A stretch of DNA of 64,000 nucleotides, from assembly GCF_030867145.1 (NCBI RefSeq), contig NC_134422.1:2200001-2264000 (forward strand), given 5' to 3'. The DNA is from Opisthocomus hoazin. Its lineage: Eukaryota; Chordata; Aves; Opisthocomiformes; Opisthocomidae. A program made the translations under genes and the position numbers. Shown one piece after another: positions 13,142 to 25,800 of the stretch (positions within the stretch are counted from its first letter, which is position 1; the number at the start of each line of letters is the position of its first letter). The notes under the pieces are model-generated. The model was not told the DNA's origin and searched no databases. It saw only the letters and a program-made list of their open reading frames with translations.

Positions 13142-13290
13142 GGTCTTTTACATTTCTCTGTGCAGGTTCTGGTCAGAGAGAAGAAAAAAAGAGGGCAAAC
13201 ATCCCCTGTCTTGTCTCCAGCCGACCACACAGAGGTGCGTATGCTCTATTTATCACCATTTAAAAAAAAAAAGAAAAAAAAAAGAAAAAA

Positions 13291-13352
13291 GTCATAGAAT
13301 CATAGAATGGTTTGGGAAGGGACTTTAGAGATCACCTGCTTCCAACCCCCCT
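13291..13352 (-). mobile_element. Short CR1 3' fragment next to the ARL5A promoter
   Basis: The + strand reads catagaatcatagaatggtt followed by a degenerate 'gggaagggacttta' and 'ttccaacccccc', the typical start of a minus-strand CR1 of a different, older subfamily. It directly follows an A-rich run. Its 5' limit cannot be set precisely. Confidence 0.75.
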
Positions 13353-13672
13353 TGCCACGAGCAAGTCCAAGCCCATGAGCTTTCCACCTTTCCATGAGGT
13401 AAATTTATCTGGAGAGGAGCTGGATGGTTTAAAAAAATAAGAGATCACGAGGGGAACTCCCCTCAGCTGCTGGGCAGCGACGTTCGGAAACCCGCCCCTG
13501 GGCGGGAAGCCGCCCGCTGAGGCGGCGCCGCGTAATGGCGGCCGCCGCGGCGGCCCCTCCCCTTCCCCTCTTCGCGTCACGGCGCCGCGCCCGCCCCCGC
13601 CTCTCCCGTCCCTACGGTGGCCGCGTTGCTCTCCCCGCTCCCCGGCCGGGCGCTGAGGCGGGAGGAGCGGCG

Positions 13673-13738
13673 ATGTCCGAGGGTGAGCGGAGCCGGCGAG
13701 GCCCCAGCCCGCTTTTCGGGCGCTGGGCCGGACCCTGA
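13673..13738 (+). other. Candidate upstream ORF in the ARL5A 5' leader
   Basis: This is a 21-codon frame (MSEGERSRRG... to WAGP, TGA at 13736-13738). It ends 83 bases before the ARL5A start. Its start has a purine-rich context (gcggcgATGT). If transcription starts upstream of it, it would be translated before ARL5A and could reduce its translation. It may also lie outside the transcript. Confidence 0.35.
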
Positions 13739-13821
13739 ACCCGGCCGAGGGGTAACGACAGGCGCTGAGGTGAGCGGCGCTGAGGTAACCGGCGGAGGCC
13801 TCGGCGCTGCCCCGGCTGAGG

Positions 13822-13867
13822 ATGGGGATCCTCTTCACCAGGATATGGAGGCTGTTCAACCATCAGG
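13822..13867 (+). CDS. ARL5A: ARL5A coding exon 1
   Basis: This exon holds 15 codons plus the first base of Glu16, and the donor gt is at 13868. It encodes the myristoylation site Gly2 and the amphipathic helix that contacts Golgi membranes in the GTP state. Confidence 0.95.
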
Positions 13868-16800
13868 GTGAGGGCAGAGCGGCGGGAGGAGGCGACCCGG
13901 GGAGGTGCCGGGGCCTGAGGGGGAACCCCGGCGGGGTGAGGCGGCCGGGGTCGGGTCGGGGGCGGGCGGCCGCCCCTGCGAACCGCCGCGGCTTCGGCTG
14001 CCGAAGGCCGAGGTGGCCGCTGAGGTGTGACCCGGGAGGGCAGGCTGCAGCCGGGAGAGTTGTCTGTCTGGAGGGGTTTAACCTTCCCCCCCTCCCCCCC
14101 CCAAGTCATTCAGAAGCTCATTTCCTGAAGGGGTCGGGGTGGGGGGTTAACCTTTTTTCCCCATCTCTAAGTCACTGAAAAGCTCATTTCCTCAAAGGTG
14201 GTGGTGGGGGGGTATTAACCTTTTTTCCCCACCTCTAAGTCACTAGAAGGCTCATTTCCTGGGAGGTGTGTGTGAGGGGGGGCGGGGGTTAACCTTTTTT
14301 CCCCACCTCTAAGTCACTAGAAAGCTCATTTCCTGAAAGATTTCTGTGAGGAGGGGTATTAACCTTTTTTCCCCCACCTCTAAGTCACTGGAAAGTTGAT
14401 TTCCTCAAAGGTGGGTGTTAAATTATTGACGCGTGCCGAAAGAATACAGCTGTGTTTGCGTTGTAGCATGTGGTTTCATCGTGTCATCTCCAGAGTGTGC
14501 TTTATTAATGATATTAAGCGAGAAACCTTGGTGTCTGGCAAAATTGCTCATTTGTGGAGCAAATGTTAGAAGTAACTCCGGATTTGTGGCGCCTGTCTCC
14601 TTACAGTAGGGTTTTAATGAGAGTTGTAACTATAAAACACTTGCTGACGCTCTTATCCGTGTTTGAGGTCTTCCAAATTTGACTCTTGAGTGAGCTTAAA
14701 TACTCGTACACCTGCATGTTGAATGTCCCCATTATACGCCCGTTAACACTTAGTGCCAATACAACAAACTATTTTTGTCTTGTAGCATCCAGCCCCACCT
14801 CAGATCTTCTGTTCCAACTGATTTCCTAACATCCACTATGCTGGCAGCATCAGACCAGAAACAAAAGTTCCTAGTTATGGGGGGTCAGGTAAGCAGATAT
14901 TTTTACAATATTGTGCAGTTATGCAAAGTTATTAAAACTGGAATTTATATTTGATGGTATGTAAGACAACTCTGCAAAACCACACAATATTGATAAAATC
15001 AAAATGGAGAAAACCCCACTTACCTGGCCCCTGCCCTCTCCCTCTCTCCTCTGTGATAAATCAATGCGAGTGTCCTTTGCTAACAGCAGGAATTGATCTC
15101 TGGTCATCTGAAGCTTGGGCAGGCTTAGAATGGCTTTTTGTTGCCCTCGTGGACCACTGGGGAGGGGGGAGAAGAAAACCCCTTCTCACAAAGTTTTTAC
15201 TTGCATGAATAGTCCCGTCGAAGCCGAGGTTATTTGTGCAAGTAAAAGTTGTGTAATGTAGCTGAGAGCAGGCAGCCCTCACTCGTCCTGGAAACCAGGA
15301 ATTTGAATGTGCTTGACAACACCAGCTGCAGAATTCAGATTCGATTTTGTGATGTACAGGAAAGAAGGTGCTAAATAGAAACAATAATTGATTCTGGTGT
15401 TGAGCTCCAGAATGTGTTCGCATATGTGTCAGGGTAGTTTTGCGTAGTACTCCTTGGTTCATCTGAAGCTAAATTAGGTAAATGCATACTGTAAAATATT
15501 CGTAGGCAAATCTGCTCTCCGGGTTCCAAACCTGCCGAAAGGAAAAGAGGGAGACAGGTGGATCACCCTGCTTACAGCGCAGATCAGCATGGTGGTGGTT
15601 TTTAACAACTCTTGGCAAAGAAATTAAGATGTTGCAGGCCGTAATAAAAGTGTGGCCTTGGAAATGAACGTTTAACATGTGTAAGCATGTGTCCTGGAGA
15701 GCTGCTGTAGTTGGGGGGAACAGAGAGTACAGTCTGTTACAGTCTGCAAAAATGCGTAGAAGCTTGGGAAGGGATCCCAGCATGAGATTGCTGTAGCAAT
15801 TCAGAGAAGGAAAAAATCCTCACGTAATCCTCAGAAATTGTTCCTGTAGATGTGCGGCTGGGGAAAAATCAACAGGCACTTTCCTGCTCGGAACAGCACA
15901 CAGGTCTGTGCACCTCCACAGACAAACAAACAAACGTTTAGGTATGGCCCGTGCCATGTGGCACCTGAAGTTTGGCGGCGCTTGCTTAGGAGATCAATCA
16001 AAAATGCAAGACTAACCTTGTTTCACAACACGGTTGATATCGTGACAGTAGAGTTAACGGTGTGACTTACTAGTGATATTTTTATTTCAGAGCACAAAGT
16101 AATCATTGTCGGTCTGGATAATGCGGGAAAAACGACCATTCTTTATCAATTGTAAGTATGGACTGCAGGTGACGTTTCATGCGTTTCCAGCTGTGCACTG
16201 TATGCATTACTCTGACTTGTTGTCGCTGCTTTCCCCGTTAGTTTTTACTCTGGGAGCATTACGGTGAAGGTTGCTAGACAGCATAGATGGCAGTGGCACA
16301 AAGTGTGTGCTCAGAGTTTGGAAAGGTCTGTATTTTGCCTGGTATATGCATACGGTATAGTTCAGAGCTTTTATTTATCAGATTACATTGCTATTACCAC
16401 TTAATCACAGCTGCCTTTGGTGTCACCGTGCAGGCTGTTTGCCAGCTCCGTAAAATGTGATTATACTGAGGTTTAGCCACAGGACAGTGCTGCTAAGCTC
16501 ATCCGTGCCGCAGCGTGTAAATACCAGACAAATTGTTCTGTGAGTAGCACAGCAGTGAAGCCTGACCTCTCCCTGCCACGACTGGTGTCCTGCGTACCAA
16601 GATGTGCTTGCGTATGGCTTGTGGTACGGGATGAAAGAGGAAGGCTGAGCGCTGGCTGAACCAGGACAGCGCAGCTCTGCAGCTGGTGGCAGCCCGTGCT
16701 GCCCGGCCAGGGCTTCAGCCACCAGCGCCGGGAGCTGTCGTGCAGCTTCTGCCTGTAATAGCGGCACTGACTTGTGTTTGTCTTGCTTTAATCTTGCTGC

Positions 16801-19800
16801 TGGTTTACCTGAAACTTGTGTGAGCTTCGTATCTCTGGCCCTCAACTGCATTTTGATAAAAGGGTACAAATTTGTCCACAGACTCAGAAGCTTCTAGGTG
16901 GGACAGGCGACTCAAGGTCTGTTTGTAGTAGAAACAGATTTGCGATTTCTCACGTGGAGTAGTCTGGTATTAGGACGTATTCCTGGGTCAATATCAGAAA
17001 TAACTCCTGTTAAGTGATACGGCCATACCGGTCCAATCCTACACTTAAAATATGCTTCCTGAAAATGTCTGGGTTTTGTCAAATTATGATCTGCTTTTGC
17101 CTTTCTGAAATGTGAAACTTGGGTAGCATTTCCAGCCACTTAAGCCCTAGCACGTTCTGCAGAGAAAGTGAAAAGATGAAGGTGGCTGTCGTTATTTAAA
17201 TCGGGAGTGAGAGATTTTAAGAAGCATAAACAGAATGAAGAATATTTTTTAAGACTAGTAACTGCTGCAGCTGAGGGACGTCCTCGGTGCATTTGGATGC
17301 TGCATATGTCTTTCTACTTCCTCCACAAACGTCTCATGATTCTTCTCATCTTCTTATTTCTGCAGTCTCAGTGTTTTCTTTTCCCTTTTGTACAGTGGAT
17401 CTCTATATGCCTCCTTTTCCTCCGCAGGACTTCCCCTTCTCTTGCTTGTATTCCCCTTCCCCCGTTTTGTTTTCCTGCTGCTTTGACAGAGCTCTGTATG
17501 CGTACTCTCCTCTGTTCCTCCTGCTCGACTCCTCCTTAGAGTCTACCTCCATCTTTGCATATCCCCTTTTTTTCTTGCACCATTTCTTCGTGGCAGATAC
17601 GTGTGCTGAGCATGAATGAACGTATTTGACACTGTCCATAAGAGATGGGCAGAGATAACTAGCAGGACAACTAGTGTTGGTTAGCACACCAGCCGTGACT
17701 TTGATGTCGTCGAGGGTCACAGCACATGTTGGAGTGGGGGCTCTGCTAACAGATGGCGGCAGCTCCGCGGACGCTTCATTTCTTCCTGTTCTCGTACTCT
17801 GATCTCCTCCCTCCCCCCCCCAGGCAGCAGCAGGATTTTGTGATCAGGTGTCTAGAAGTGCCAGTAAGCTTCATGCTCACCTTGGTTCAGTGGGGAGGAG
17901 GGAAGAATCCACCTATCGCATTGCACACTGCGAGGTGCCAGCAGCTTGAATGTGCAAGGCTGCAGGTTCAGCCAAGGAAAGGGGATTCGCGATAAGTCTC
18001 TTCCAAGCATTAGAAGAGCTCTGCTAACACCTGTTTTTTAAATATGAAGTCAGCCACAGGCATCTTCTTATATCATTATTATCCTTAATTTGATTCTATG
18101 GTTCGTTCTTCTAATCCTTCTCTTTCCCTTCCGTGGCCTCCTTCACCTCCCGGGGTGAGGCGGTTTCTTGGTATATGCTGCTAAGACACTGGGTAACTGG
18201 GATAGACACTGGGTAACTGGGATTCCTTTTCAGAATGCTGGACCATCCGCTTATCTCCTCGGTTCTCAGTATCCTCTTCAGGAAATATTCCAGCACTCTT
18301 ACGAGTCTCAAATTGCCATCACTGTAACTAAAAGTTCTGCAAAGACTTCAAAAAATGTTCAGATAAAATGAAAAAAAGTATCAAGATTATCGGAAGAAAA
18401 AGTAATTAAATTCTCTGAAAATGGTTGACGTTTTCCTTGAAGCTGCTTTTAATTTTTTTGCGTATCCCATGGAGTTTAAATAATTTGCACTTTACGAGTA
18501 TCCAGAGCACACCTTTGATTATCACTATTGATGTGAAACTGGTTGTCTTGATGACAAAGTTGCACTCGGTGTCTCTAAAGCATCTCAATATTTTTGAAAT
18601 AGTTACTGCCCGCGTTTGTCTCCAAAAAGTAGTTATCAGACTCGGCTGAAGGGAGGGAGAAGAAAGCTTGGACATAAGGGAACTGAACTGTGAAGAAAGC
18701 ATGCTCTTAGTGGCCTGTACCGCAACGAGAGCAAGATGTCGTGTGTTTGGCGGAGCTGGGTGATGAGTTGTTGTTTTTCTGCAGCCTTGGAAGTCTTGTG
18801 GCTTAACCACATTCTTGAAGCAAAACAACTGCTCTCTCCCATGCGTGCCAAAATCAGCCTGGAAAAAGAAAAGCTGACTGCTTAAAACAGCTTCTGAAGC
18901 AAACATTCTCTCAGCTTTATGATTTAATTAATTATAATATTGTTTTGTTCATGACTGCTCTCTCAGCTTTATAATTTGATTATTGTGTAGTTCACTGAGT
19001 CCTTTTTTGTGGCTATTTTTATTTATTTTTATTTGCCTTCCACCATCAAACCTTGTCTCTATTTGCTGCTTAAGGAGTGTTTGGTATAATTCTCCCGCTA
19101 AGCTTTCTACTTCGGAATAACCATCAACTTTAGTTTTCATAGAAGTAGGTCAGTTTGGAGACCTAAGATGCTCGATGATGCAGGTAACTTGCCGGTTCTT
19201 GCAGTTCCTCAGCGAGTCGCTCTCTTCCCTCTGCAGCTCCATGAACGAAGTGGTGCATACCTCACCCACCATCGGGAGTAACGTGGAGGAGATAGTGGTT
19301 AACAACACGCGCTTTCTGATGTGGGACATCGGAGGGCAGGAGTCTCTTCGGTCTTCGTGGAACACCTACTATACAAACACTGAGGTGAGAGCGAACGCCT
19401 CGCTGGAAGGCTTAGTCTGACCATTGCTGGTGAAGGGAGTGCAGCGTACCTGAGATCTAGATTATAGATAGATATTAGATATCTACATATCTAAGATACT
19501 AGTTTGGATATTAGGAAAAATTTCTTCACTGAAAGAGTAGTAAAGATTTGGCCCAGGCTGCCCAGGGCAGTGGCGGAGTCCCTGTGCCTGGAGGTGTTCA
19601 AAAAACATGTAGACATGGCCCTGCAGGACATGGTTTAGCAGGCATGGGGGTGTTGGGTGGATGGTTGGACTTGGTGATCTCAGAGGTCTTTTCCAACCTT
19701 AATAATTCCATGACAAGGCTTCTGGAGGGCTGCATTAACTGTGCTTGGAATGTTACTGTAGCTACTTCAGAATACTCCTGATTTGATTTTTGAAGTCTCC

Positions 19801-22800
19801 TCCTTAGCAAGCTGTTATATGACTTGGCTTTTATATTTCTTACGTAAAATGTGTAATATGGAGTTGCAATTCAAAACAACTTGTTTGGAAGGATTCTGTT
19901 TCTGGGGATCTGCAGCTTTAGGGCAGGTGCTTAGTTTGTCTTGGTATTGCAGATCCCTGTGTTTACAGGTCCTTTCTGGTGGGCCACGGCTGCTCTGTCT
20001 CTGTAGCAGGTACTCTAAAACCTGTCTAACCCCTCAGGAGTAAGACTGAGAGCCCAAAAGTTTTCCTCCAAGACTGTGGGAGCTCTGTCTTGCAAGCTCC
20101 CGTCATCAATTTACTTAAGCAGCCCCAAGAATTTTAAGAACAATGAAGCAATGAAGTTGCAGCACATATACTGAACTTGATTAAAGGAATGATTTAAGTC
20201 AAGGTTTCCTGTGCGTTATCAATTGTGGTTTAAAAAAAAAACACGTTTTTTTTTGTAATAATTAACTTTATTCTCCTGTGCTTCCCTATAAGATGCTATC
20301 ACGTGTATCTGCATGTATGCTCTTGGAAGTATGAAGTTTATGGGGTTTTTTTTAAATCCCTTGCAAATCTCTGTTTGCATGTTAGTGTTTGAAGTAGAGG
20401 GAGAAAGCTGATACAGTTTACCTTTCTAAGGCTGCAACAAATTATTTGAGGGGTCAGTGTGCTACCTCCGTTATGCTAAGCAAAGAACAAAAACAGGTCT
20501 GGGATTACAGAGAAACACTTGCTTTCAGTATAAATTTTTCACTTGAAGCTGGAAAATGGAAAGTCAAAAGATGTCAGAGTGCCTTTTGTATACAAACCAC
20601 AGCAATAGTTGTAAACCACAGCAGTGCTGCTGGTGATCGCACTCTGGCTGGGAGAAGGGTGTTTGCCCTGGGGTGGTGTCTGGTAATCCAGCTGACTGTC
20701 TGGGTAGTGTGATGGGAACAGTAATGTCTTCTGCTGACACGTGTGTGGACAGAAGGCCAGAGTTTGTTCGCTGACTAATAACTTTTCATTTTTAAAGTTC
20801 GTGATAGTTGTTGTGGACAGCACGGACAGAGAGAGAATTTCTGTGACTAAAGAAGAACTGTATAAAATGTTAGCGCATGAGGTGAGTAGACCCTGTGTTT
20901 TCTTTGGTTTAATATTGATTGTGGGTAAGATCTGGATGATGCATGTGAAGGGGGAAGCAGATTCGCACGTTGTTTGTGAAAGTTCTCACTCACGCCTGCT
21001 GGCTGGAGACAGACCAGAATGGAGAGAGGCTTCTCCAGTGAAGCCAAACGTGAACAGTCGCGTTCTCCCAGCTGCGGGTGGTACTCTGTCAGAGCTGTCT
21101 TGGTCCTGCTAGAGGCTCTGTCTTTTGTGAAGCGCCCAATAAAGCTGTAAATTAATACCAAATTACTGAGGAGAACTCCCACAGAAGTAGCTTTTCAACT
21201 TCTGAGTGCTTCAGTGAAACAGAAGCTAGGACCTGGAAGTGACTTTTGTGTGGTTTATACTTCAATCCATGTTAACAGCTGAATGAGATCTTTTTAAAAA
21301 AAAACAATGTTTCCTCCAGCAACTGAATTACTATTTTTGATAGCTCCGTGGTTGCTCGATATTTTCTGTTTTCACAGTGAAACAGATACAGCCTTAATAA
21401 TATTCTAGCACCCAGCTATAAAAGTGAAGAAACGGACTGCCTGTGGCTATAGTAGCCATCATTCTGCATGTACTTGGAATTGCAGAATGAAAGTATAATT
21501 TGCTAACTTGTAAAGACCCTCTTTATAACTGAGCCCTGTGCCAGGTCTAAAACTGAGCTATCAGGGTCTGATTCATAAATGCTGGACTGGCGTGTAAGCC
21601 AAGGAGCACGTATTGCATGACCGGAGTGTCCCAAAGACTTTCAGCTATCCGTGCAGTGCAGCAGGACCGGAGCCCTGGTTTTTACTGGAGATGTGTTTAT
21701 ATAAGCTTGACTACTGCTGGGACTCGTAAGACAAGTTTAGTGCAAACTGGAGCAGTGTGTATGAGATGACACTGAGGACACTGAGCTTTCAAATTTAAGC
21801 GTCAGAATACAAAGGTGTGCATAAAATTGATGGCAGTATATCCTAAAATAAGGCATCTATATTTAAACTATAGCCACGGTTTAGTAGATGACTGCAGGAA
21901 GGGCAAAGACTGCCTGCATATTTCCTTTGAGTGATGGTGGTAATCCAGAGCCTTTGAGCAAAAACAAATGCTTTGTCTAGTGTCTTGAATGTCTGATTTT
22001 TGGTATTTAAATTAAAATTGTGTTTACTCTAACAAAATACATCCTAATAAAGTAGGTCTGGCTTTCTTGATAGCGGTGGAGTGTTAGATGTGGCATTGGG
22101 GAATGGTAACCATTGGGTCTGCTGCTGTCATAATTAGACTTTCAGAGCTGTACTCTTCAGTCTGTTGCAGTCGCTAAAAAAAATCTGCATCCTCTGTTTC
22201 GTAATCTATAAAGGAAGATGCAGAAGTTGTTAACAAACTGAATTTGAAACGAGGGAAGTCTGGAACTCCGAGCAGCATGAATGCCCTTGCTTTGTGTTGG
22301 GAGTCTATTTCTATGCTCCGAAAGCACCCACCGAGCAGTAACCGTGCCCATTGTGTTACAGCAGGATGTTTCCAGTATATTCTGCGAACTCGCCAGATGC
22401 TATGGTGTTTGAAGAGAACAACAATACCTCTAAGCTGAAATGAAAGTCAAATATTTGTTCAGAATAGCTTTTCCTTGCAGTCCTTGAAAATCTTTTATTT
22501 CTGCTAACCAGTTCAATTTCATTTCTGTTAAGGCAAAACTGAGTTGCCCAGGTCAGTTCCAACTATTTTCTGGACCGGTAGATCTTTGGGAATTAATTTG
22601 ACTGCTTGTAAAAATTAGTGTGCCTCAGAGGCATTTAAGTGAACGAGTTGTCTTGGCTTCCCGGGAACACCTTTTCACTTTTGGAGGGACAGATTTTCAA
22701 CCATACGTGCCTGTGCTAGTGTAATTCCAAGCAGCTTGAGATAAAGTGAGCTTGCCCCAGAGTCGCTCATCTCTAAATTGTTAGTACTGGTGCTTTAAAT

Positions 22801-25800
22801 ACTGCATAGGCTTATGAAGAAGTTTATTGTAATGCCCTTGTTCGTGTACATGTCCATCCTTTGACTCTAAAGCAGCGTGAGTGGTGATTTTCTACGAATT
22901 CTGTGTATCCTCTAAATAAAAGATTACTGCAGCTTCCTTTACACTGTCCGTGGCAGTCTTAATCACAGAATCACAGAATCACAGAATAGTAGGGGTTGGA
23001 AGGGACCTCTGTGGGTCATCTAGTCCAACCCCCCCGCCGAAGCAGGGTCACCTACAGCAGGCTGCACAGGACCTTGTCCAGGCGGGTCTTGAATATCTCC
23101 AGAGAAGGAGACTCCACAACCTCCCTGGGCAGCCTGTTCCAGTGCTCCGTCACCCTCAGAGGGAAGAAGTTCCTCCTCATGTTCAGACGGAACTTCCTGT
23201 GCCTCAGTTTGTGCCCATTGCCCCTTGTCCTGTCACTGGGCACCACTGAAAAGAGCTTGGCCCCATCCTCCTGACACCCACCCTTCAGATATTTGTAGGC
23301 ATTTATAAGGTCCCCTGGCAGCCTTCTCTTCTTCAGGCTGAACAAGCCCAGTTCCCTCAACCTCTCCTCGTAGGGGAGATGCTCCAGTCCCCTCACCATC
23401 CTTGTAGCCCTCCGCTGGACTCTCTCCAGTAGCTCTTCATCCTTCTTGAACTGGGGAGCCCAGAACTGGACACAGTACTCCAGATGAGGCCTCACCAGGG
23501 CAGTGTAGAGGGGAAGGAGAACCTCCCTTGTCCTGCTGGCCACACTCTTCTTGATGCACCCCAGGATCCCATTGGCCTTCTTGGCAGCCAGGGCACACTG
23601 CTGGCTCATAGTTAACCTGTCGTCCACCAGGACACCCAGGTCCCTCTCCGCAGAGCTGCTCTCCAGCAGGTCCACCCCAAGCCTGTACTGGTGCATGAGG
23701 TTGTTCCTCCCCAGGTGCAGGACCCTGCACTTGCCCTTGTTGAACCTCATCAGGTTCCTCTCTGCCCAGCTCTCCAGCCTATCCAGGTCACGCTGAATGG
23801 CAGCACAGCCTTCTGGTGTATCTACCACACCTCCCAGTTTGGTGTCGTCAGCAAACTTGCTGAGGGTACATTCTAACTCTTCATCCAGGTCGTTGATGAA
23901 GAAGTTAAACAAGACTGGGCCCAGTACTGACCCCTGAGGGACACCACTTGTCACCAGCCTCCAACTAGACTCAGCGCCGCTGATGACAACCCTCTGAGTT
24001 CTGCCATTCAGCCAGTTCTCTATCCACTTCACTGACCACTCATCCAGCCCACACTTCCTCAGCTTCCCCAGGAGGATATCATGGGAGACTGTGTCGAAAG
24101 CCTTGCTGAAGTCAAGGTAGATAACATCCACAGCTCTCCCTTCGTCTACCCAGCCAGTCATGTCATCGTAGAAAGCTATCAGATTGGTCAGGCATGATTT
24201 CCCCTTGGTGAATCCATGCTGACTACTCCTGATAACCTTCTTTTCTTCCACTTGCTTCATGATGGCCTCCAGGATAAGCTGCTCCATCACCTTTCCCGGG
24301 ATGGAGGTGAGGCTGACCGGCCTGTAGTTCCCTGGGTCCTCCTTCTTGCCCTTTTTGAAGATTGGAGTGACATTGGCCTTTCTCCAGTCCTCGGGCACCT
24401 CTCCTGTCTTCCAGGACCTCTCAAAGATGATGGAGAGTGGCTCAGCAATGACATCCGCCAGCTCCCTCAGCACTCGTGGGTGCATTCCATCGGGGCCCAT
24501 GGATTTGTGGACATCCAGATCGCTTAAGCGATCCCTCACACAGTCCTCCTCGACCAAGGGAAAGTCGTCCTCTTTGTAGGCTTCCTCTCTTACCTCCGGG
24601 GCCTGGGATTCCTGAGGGCCAGTCTTAGCACTGAAGACTGAAGCAAAGAAGGCATTCATTAGCTCTGCCTTCTCCGCATCCTCCGTCACCAGGACACCCG
24701 CCTCATTCAGCAGCGGCCCCACATTGTCCCTAGCCTTCCTTTTGCTGCTGATGTAGTTGAAGAAGCCCTTCTTGTTGTTTTTGACATCCCTTGCCAGCTT
24801 CAATTCCAGGTGAGCCTTGGCCTTCCTCGTCGCATCCCTGCATGCTCTCACTACGTTTCTGTACTCTTCCCAAGTGGCCTGTCCCTCTTTCCACATGCCA
24901 TGCACCTTTCTCTTCTGCCTGATAAATGCAGGATAATGCTTCATCATGGGTTGGATTTCCCTCACAGAGGGCTGTTGCACGAGCAGAGCGTGCTTTGGGC
25001 TCTGGTGAGCCACGCTGCCAGGCTGGGTGCCAGGACACGCGCTGCTGGCACTTATGGCAGTCAGGCTTGGCGAGGTTTTACCAGTGCTTAAAAAGTTCTG
25101 GTGGGGTAACCCACTCTTGCCCCACGTAAGAACTGCTGCACAGTCTGCTATTTTGGTACTGAAATCAATCTTAAACAAGATGGTCATACATAAAAGTGCA
25201 GTGTGTATGCATGAAAGCCAGACTAGGAGAATGCAGGTGATGGTTTGGATACACAGGCAGGCGTGACCTGCAGGGTCAGGGTTAAACGGGGGCCCCTGAC
25301 GGGCGCTCAGAGATACTGGGTGCCTCTCACCCCCATGGAGCACAGCGCAATATTGGGCGTAGTTTTACAGGTCGTCCTCGGCAAAAATTGGACGTGTGGT
25401 CTGCGGGATCAAAGGATTTTCTGAAGTTAGATGTCAGTCAGCCTGCAGCGTTTTGTAGTTTGGCATTTTTTTGCTGGGGCTTAAGGCTCTCTGCATTGGT
25501 ATCACATCTTTTTCCTCTGAGGGCTAATTTATAATCATCTTCTTTTTTCTTCTTTCTCCCTAGGACTTAAAAAAAGCAGGTTTGCTGATCTTTGCTAACA
25601 AGCAAGATGTTAAAGAGTGTATGACGGTAGCCGAAATATCTCAGTTTCTGAAACTGACTTCAATTAAGGATCACCAGTGGCACATTCAGGCGTGCTGCGC
25701 TCTAACTGGAGAGGGGTAAGAGTTACTCTTGTCTGTAGGAGAGGAATCTTGAATGATTTTGGTATCTTTGTTGTGGTGGTTGGTTTGAACACACATTCCT

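Larger units (their letters stand above)
8699..13290. other. CACNB4-ARL5A intergenic region
   Basis: No coding exon is recognised. The stretch holds a CpG-rich block (9290-9590), two CR1 3' ends (9627-9945 and 12636-13141), and otherwise mixed unique sequence. The open frames overlapping the CR1 copies are fragments of the CR1 reverse transcriptase C-terminus or its antisense. The A-rich run at 13261-13290 directly precedes a third CR1 piece. Confidence 0.7.
13480..14050 (+). promoter_or_regulatory. ARL5A: ARL5A CpG-island promoter and first exon region
   Basis: Dense CpG and GC over about 550 bases surround the ARL5A start codon at 13822. No TATA box is seen, as is usual for housekeeping small-GTPase genes. 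GC-box-like runs (cccgcccc, ggggcgggcgg types) occur on both sides. The transcription start cannot be fixed. The 5' UTR probably begins somewhere between 13530 and 13780. Confidence 0.8.

Noticed and set aside
17403-17720. 105-codon minus-strand frame in ARL5A intron 2
   Set aside because: It is the complement of a C/T-rich stretch, which favours Lys/Glu/Gly-rich chance frames. No similarity is recognised.
24976-25343. N-terminal 120 codons of the long minus-strand frame next to the CR1
   Set aside because: They precede any CR1 similarity and read like host intron. I treat them as read-through, not as part of a fused protein.
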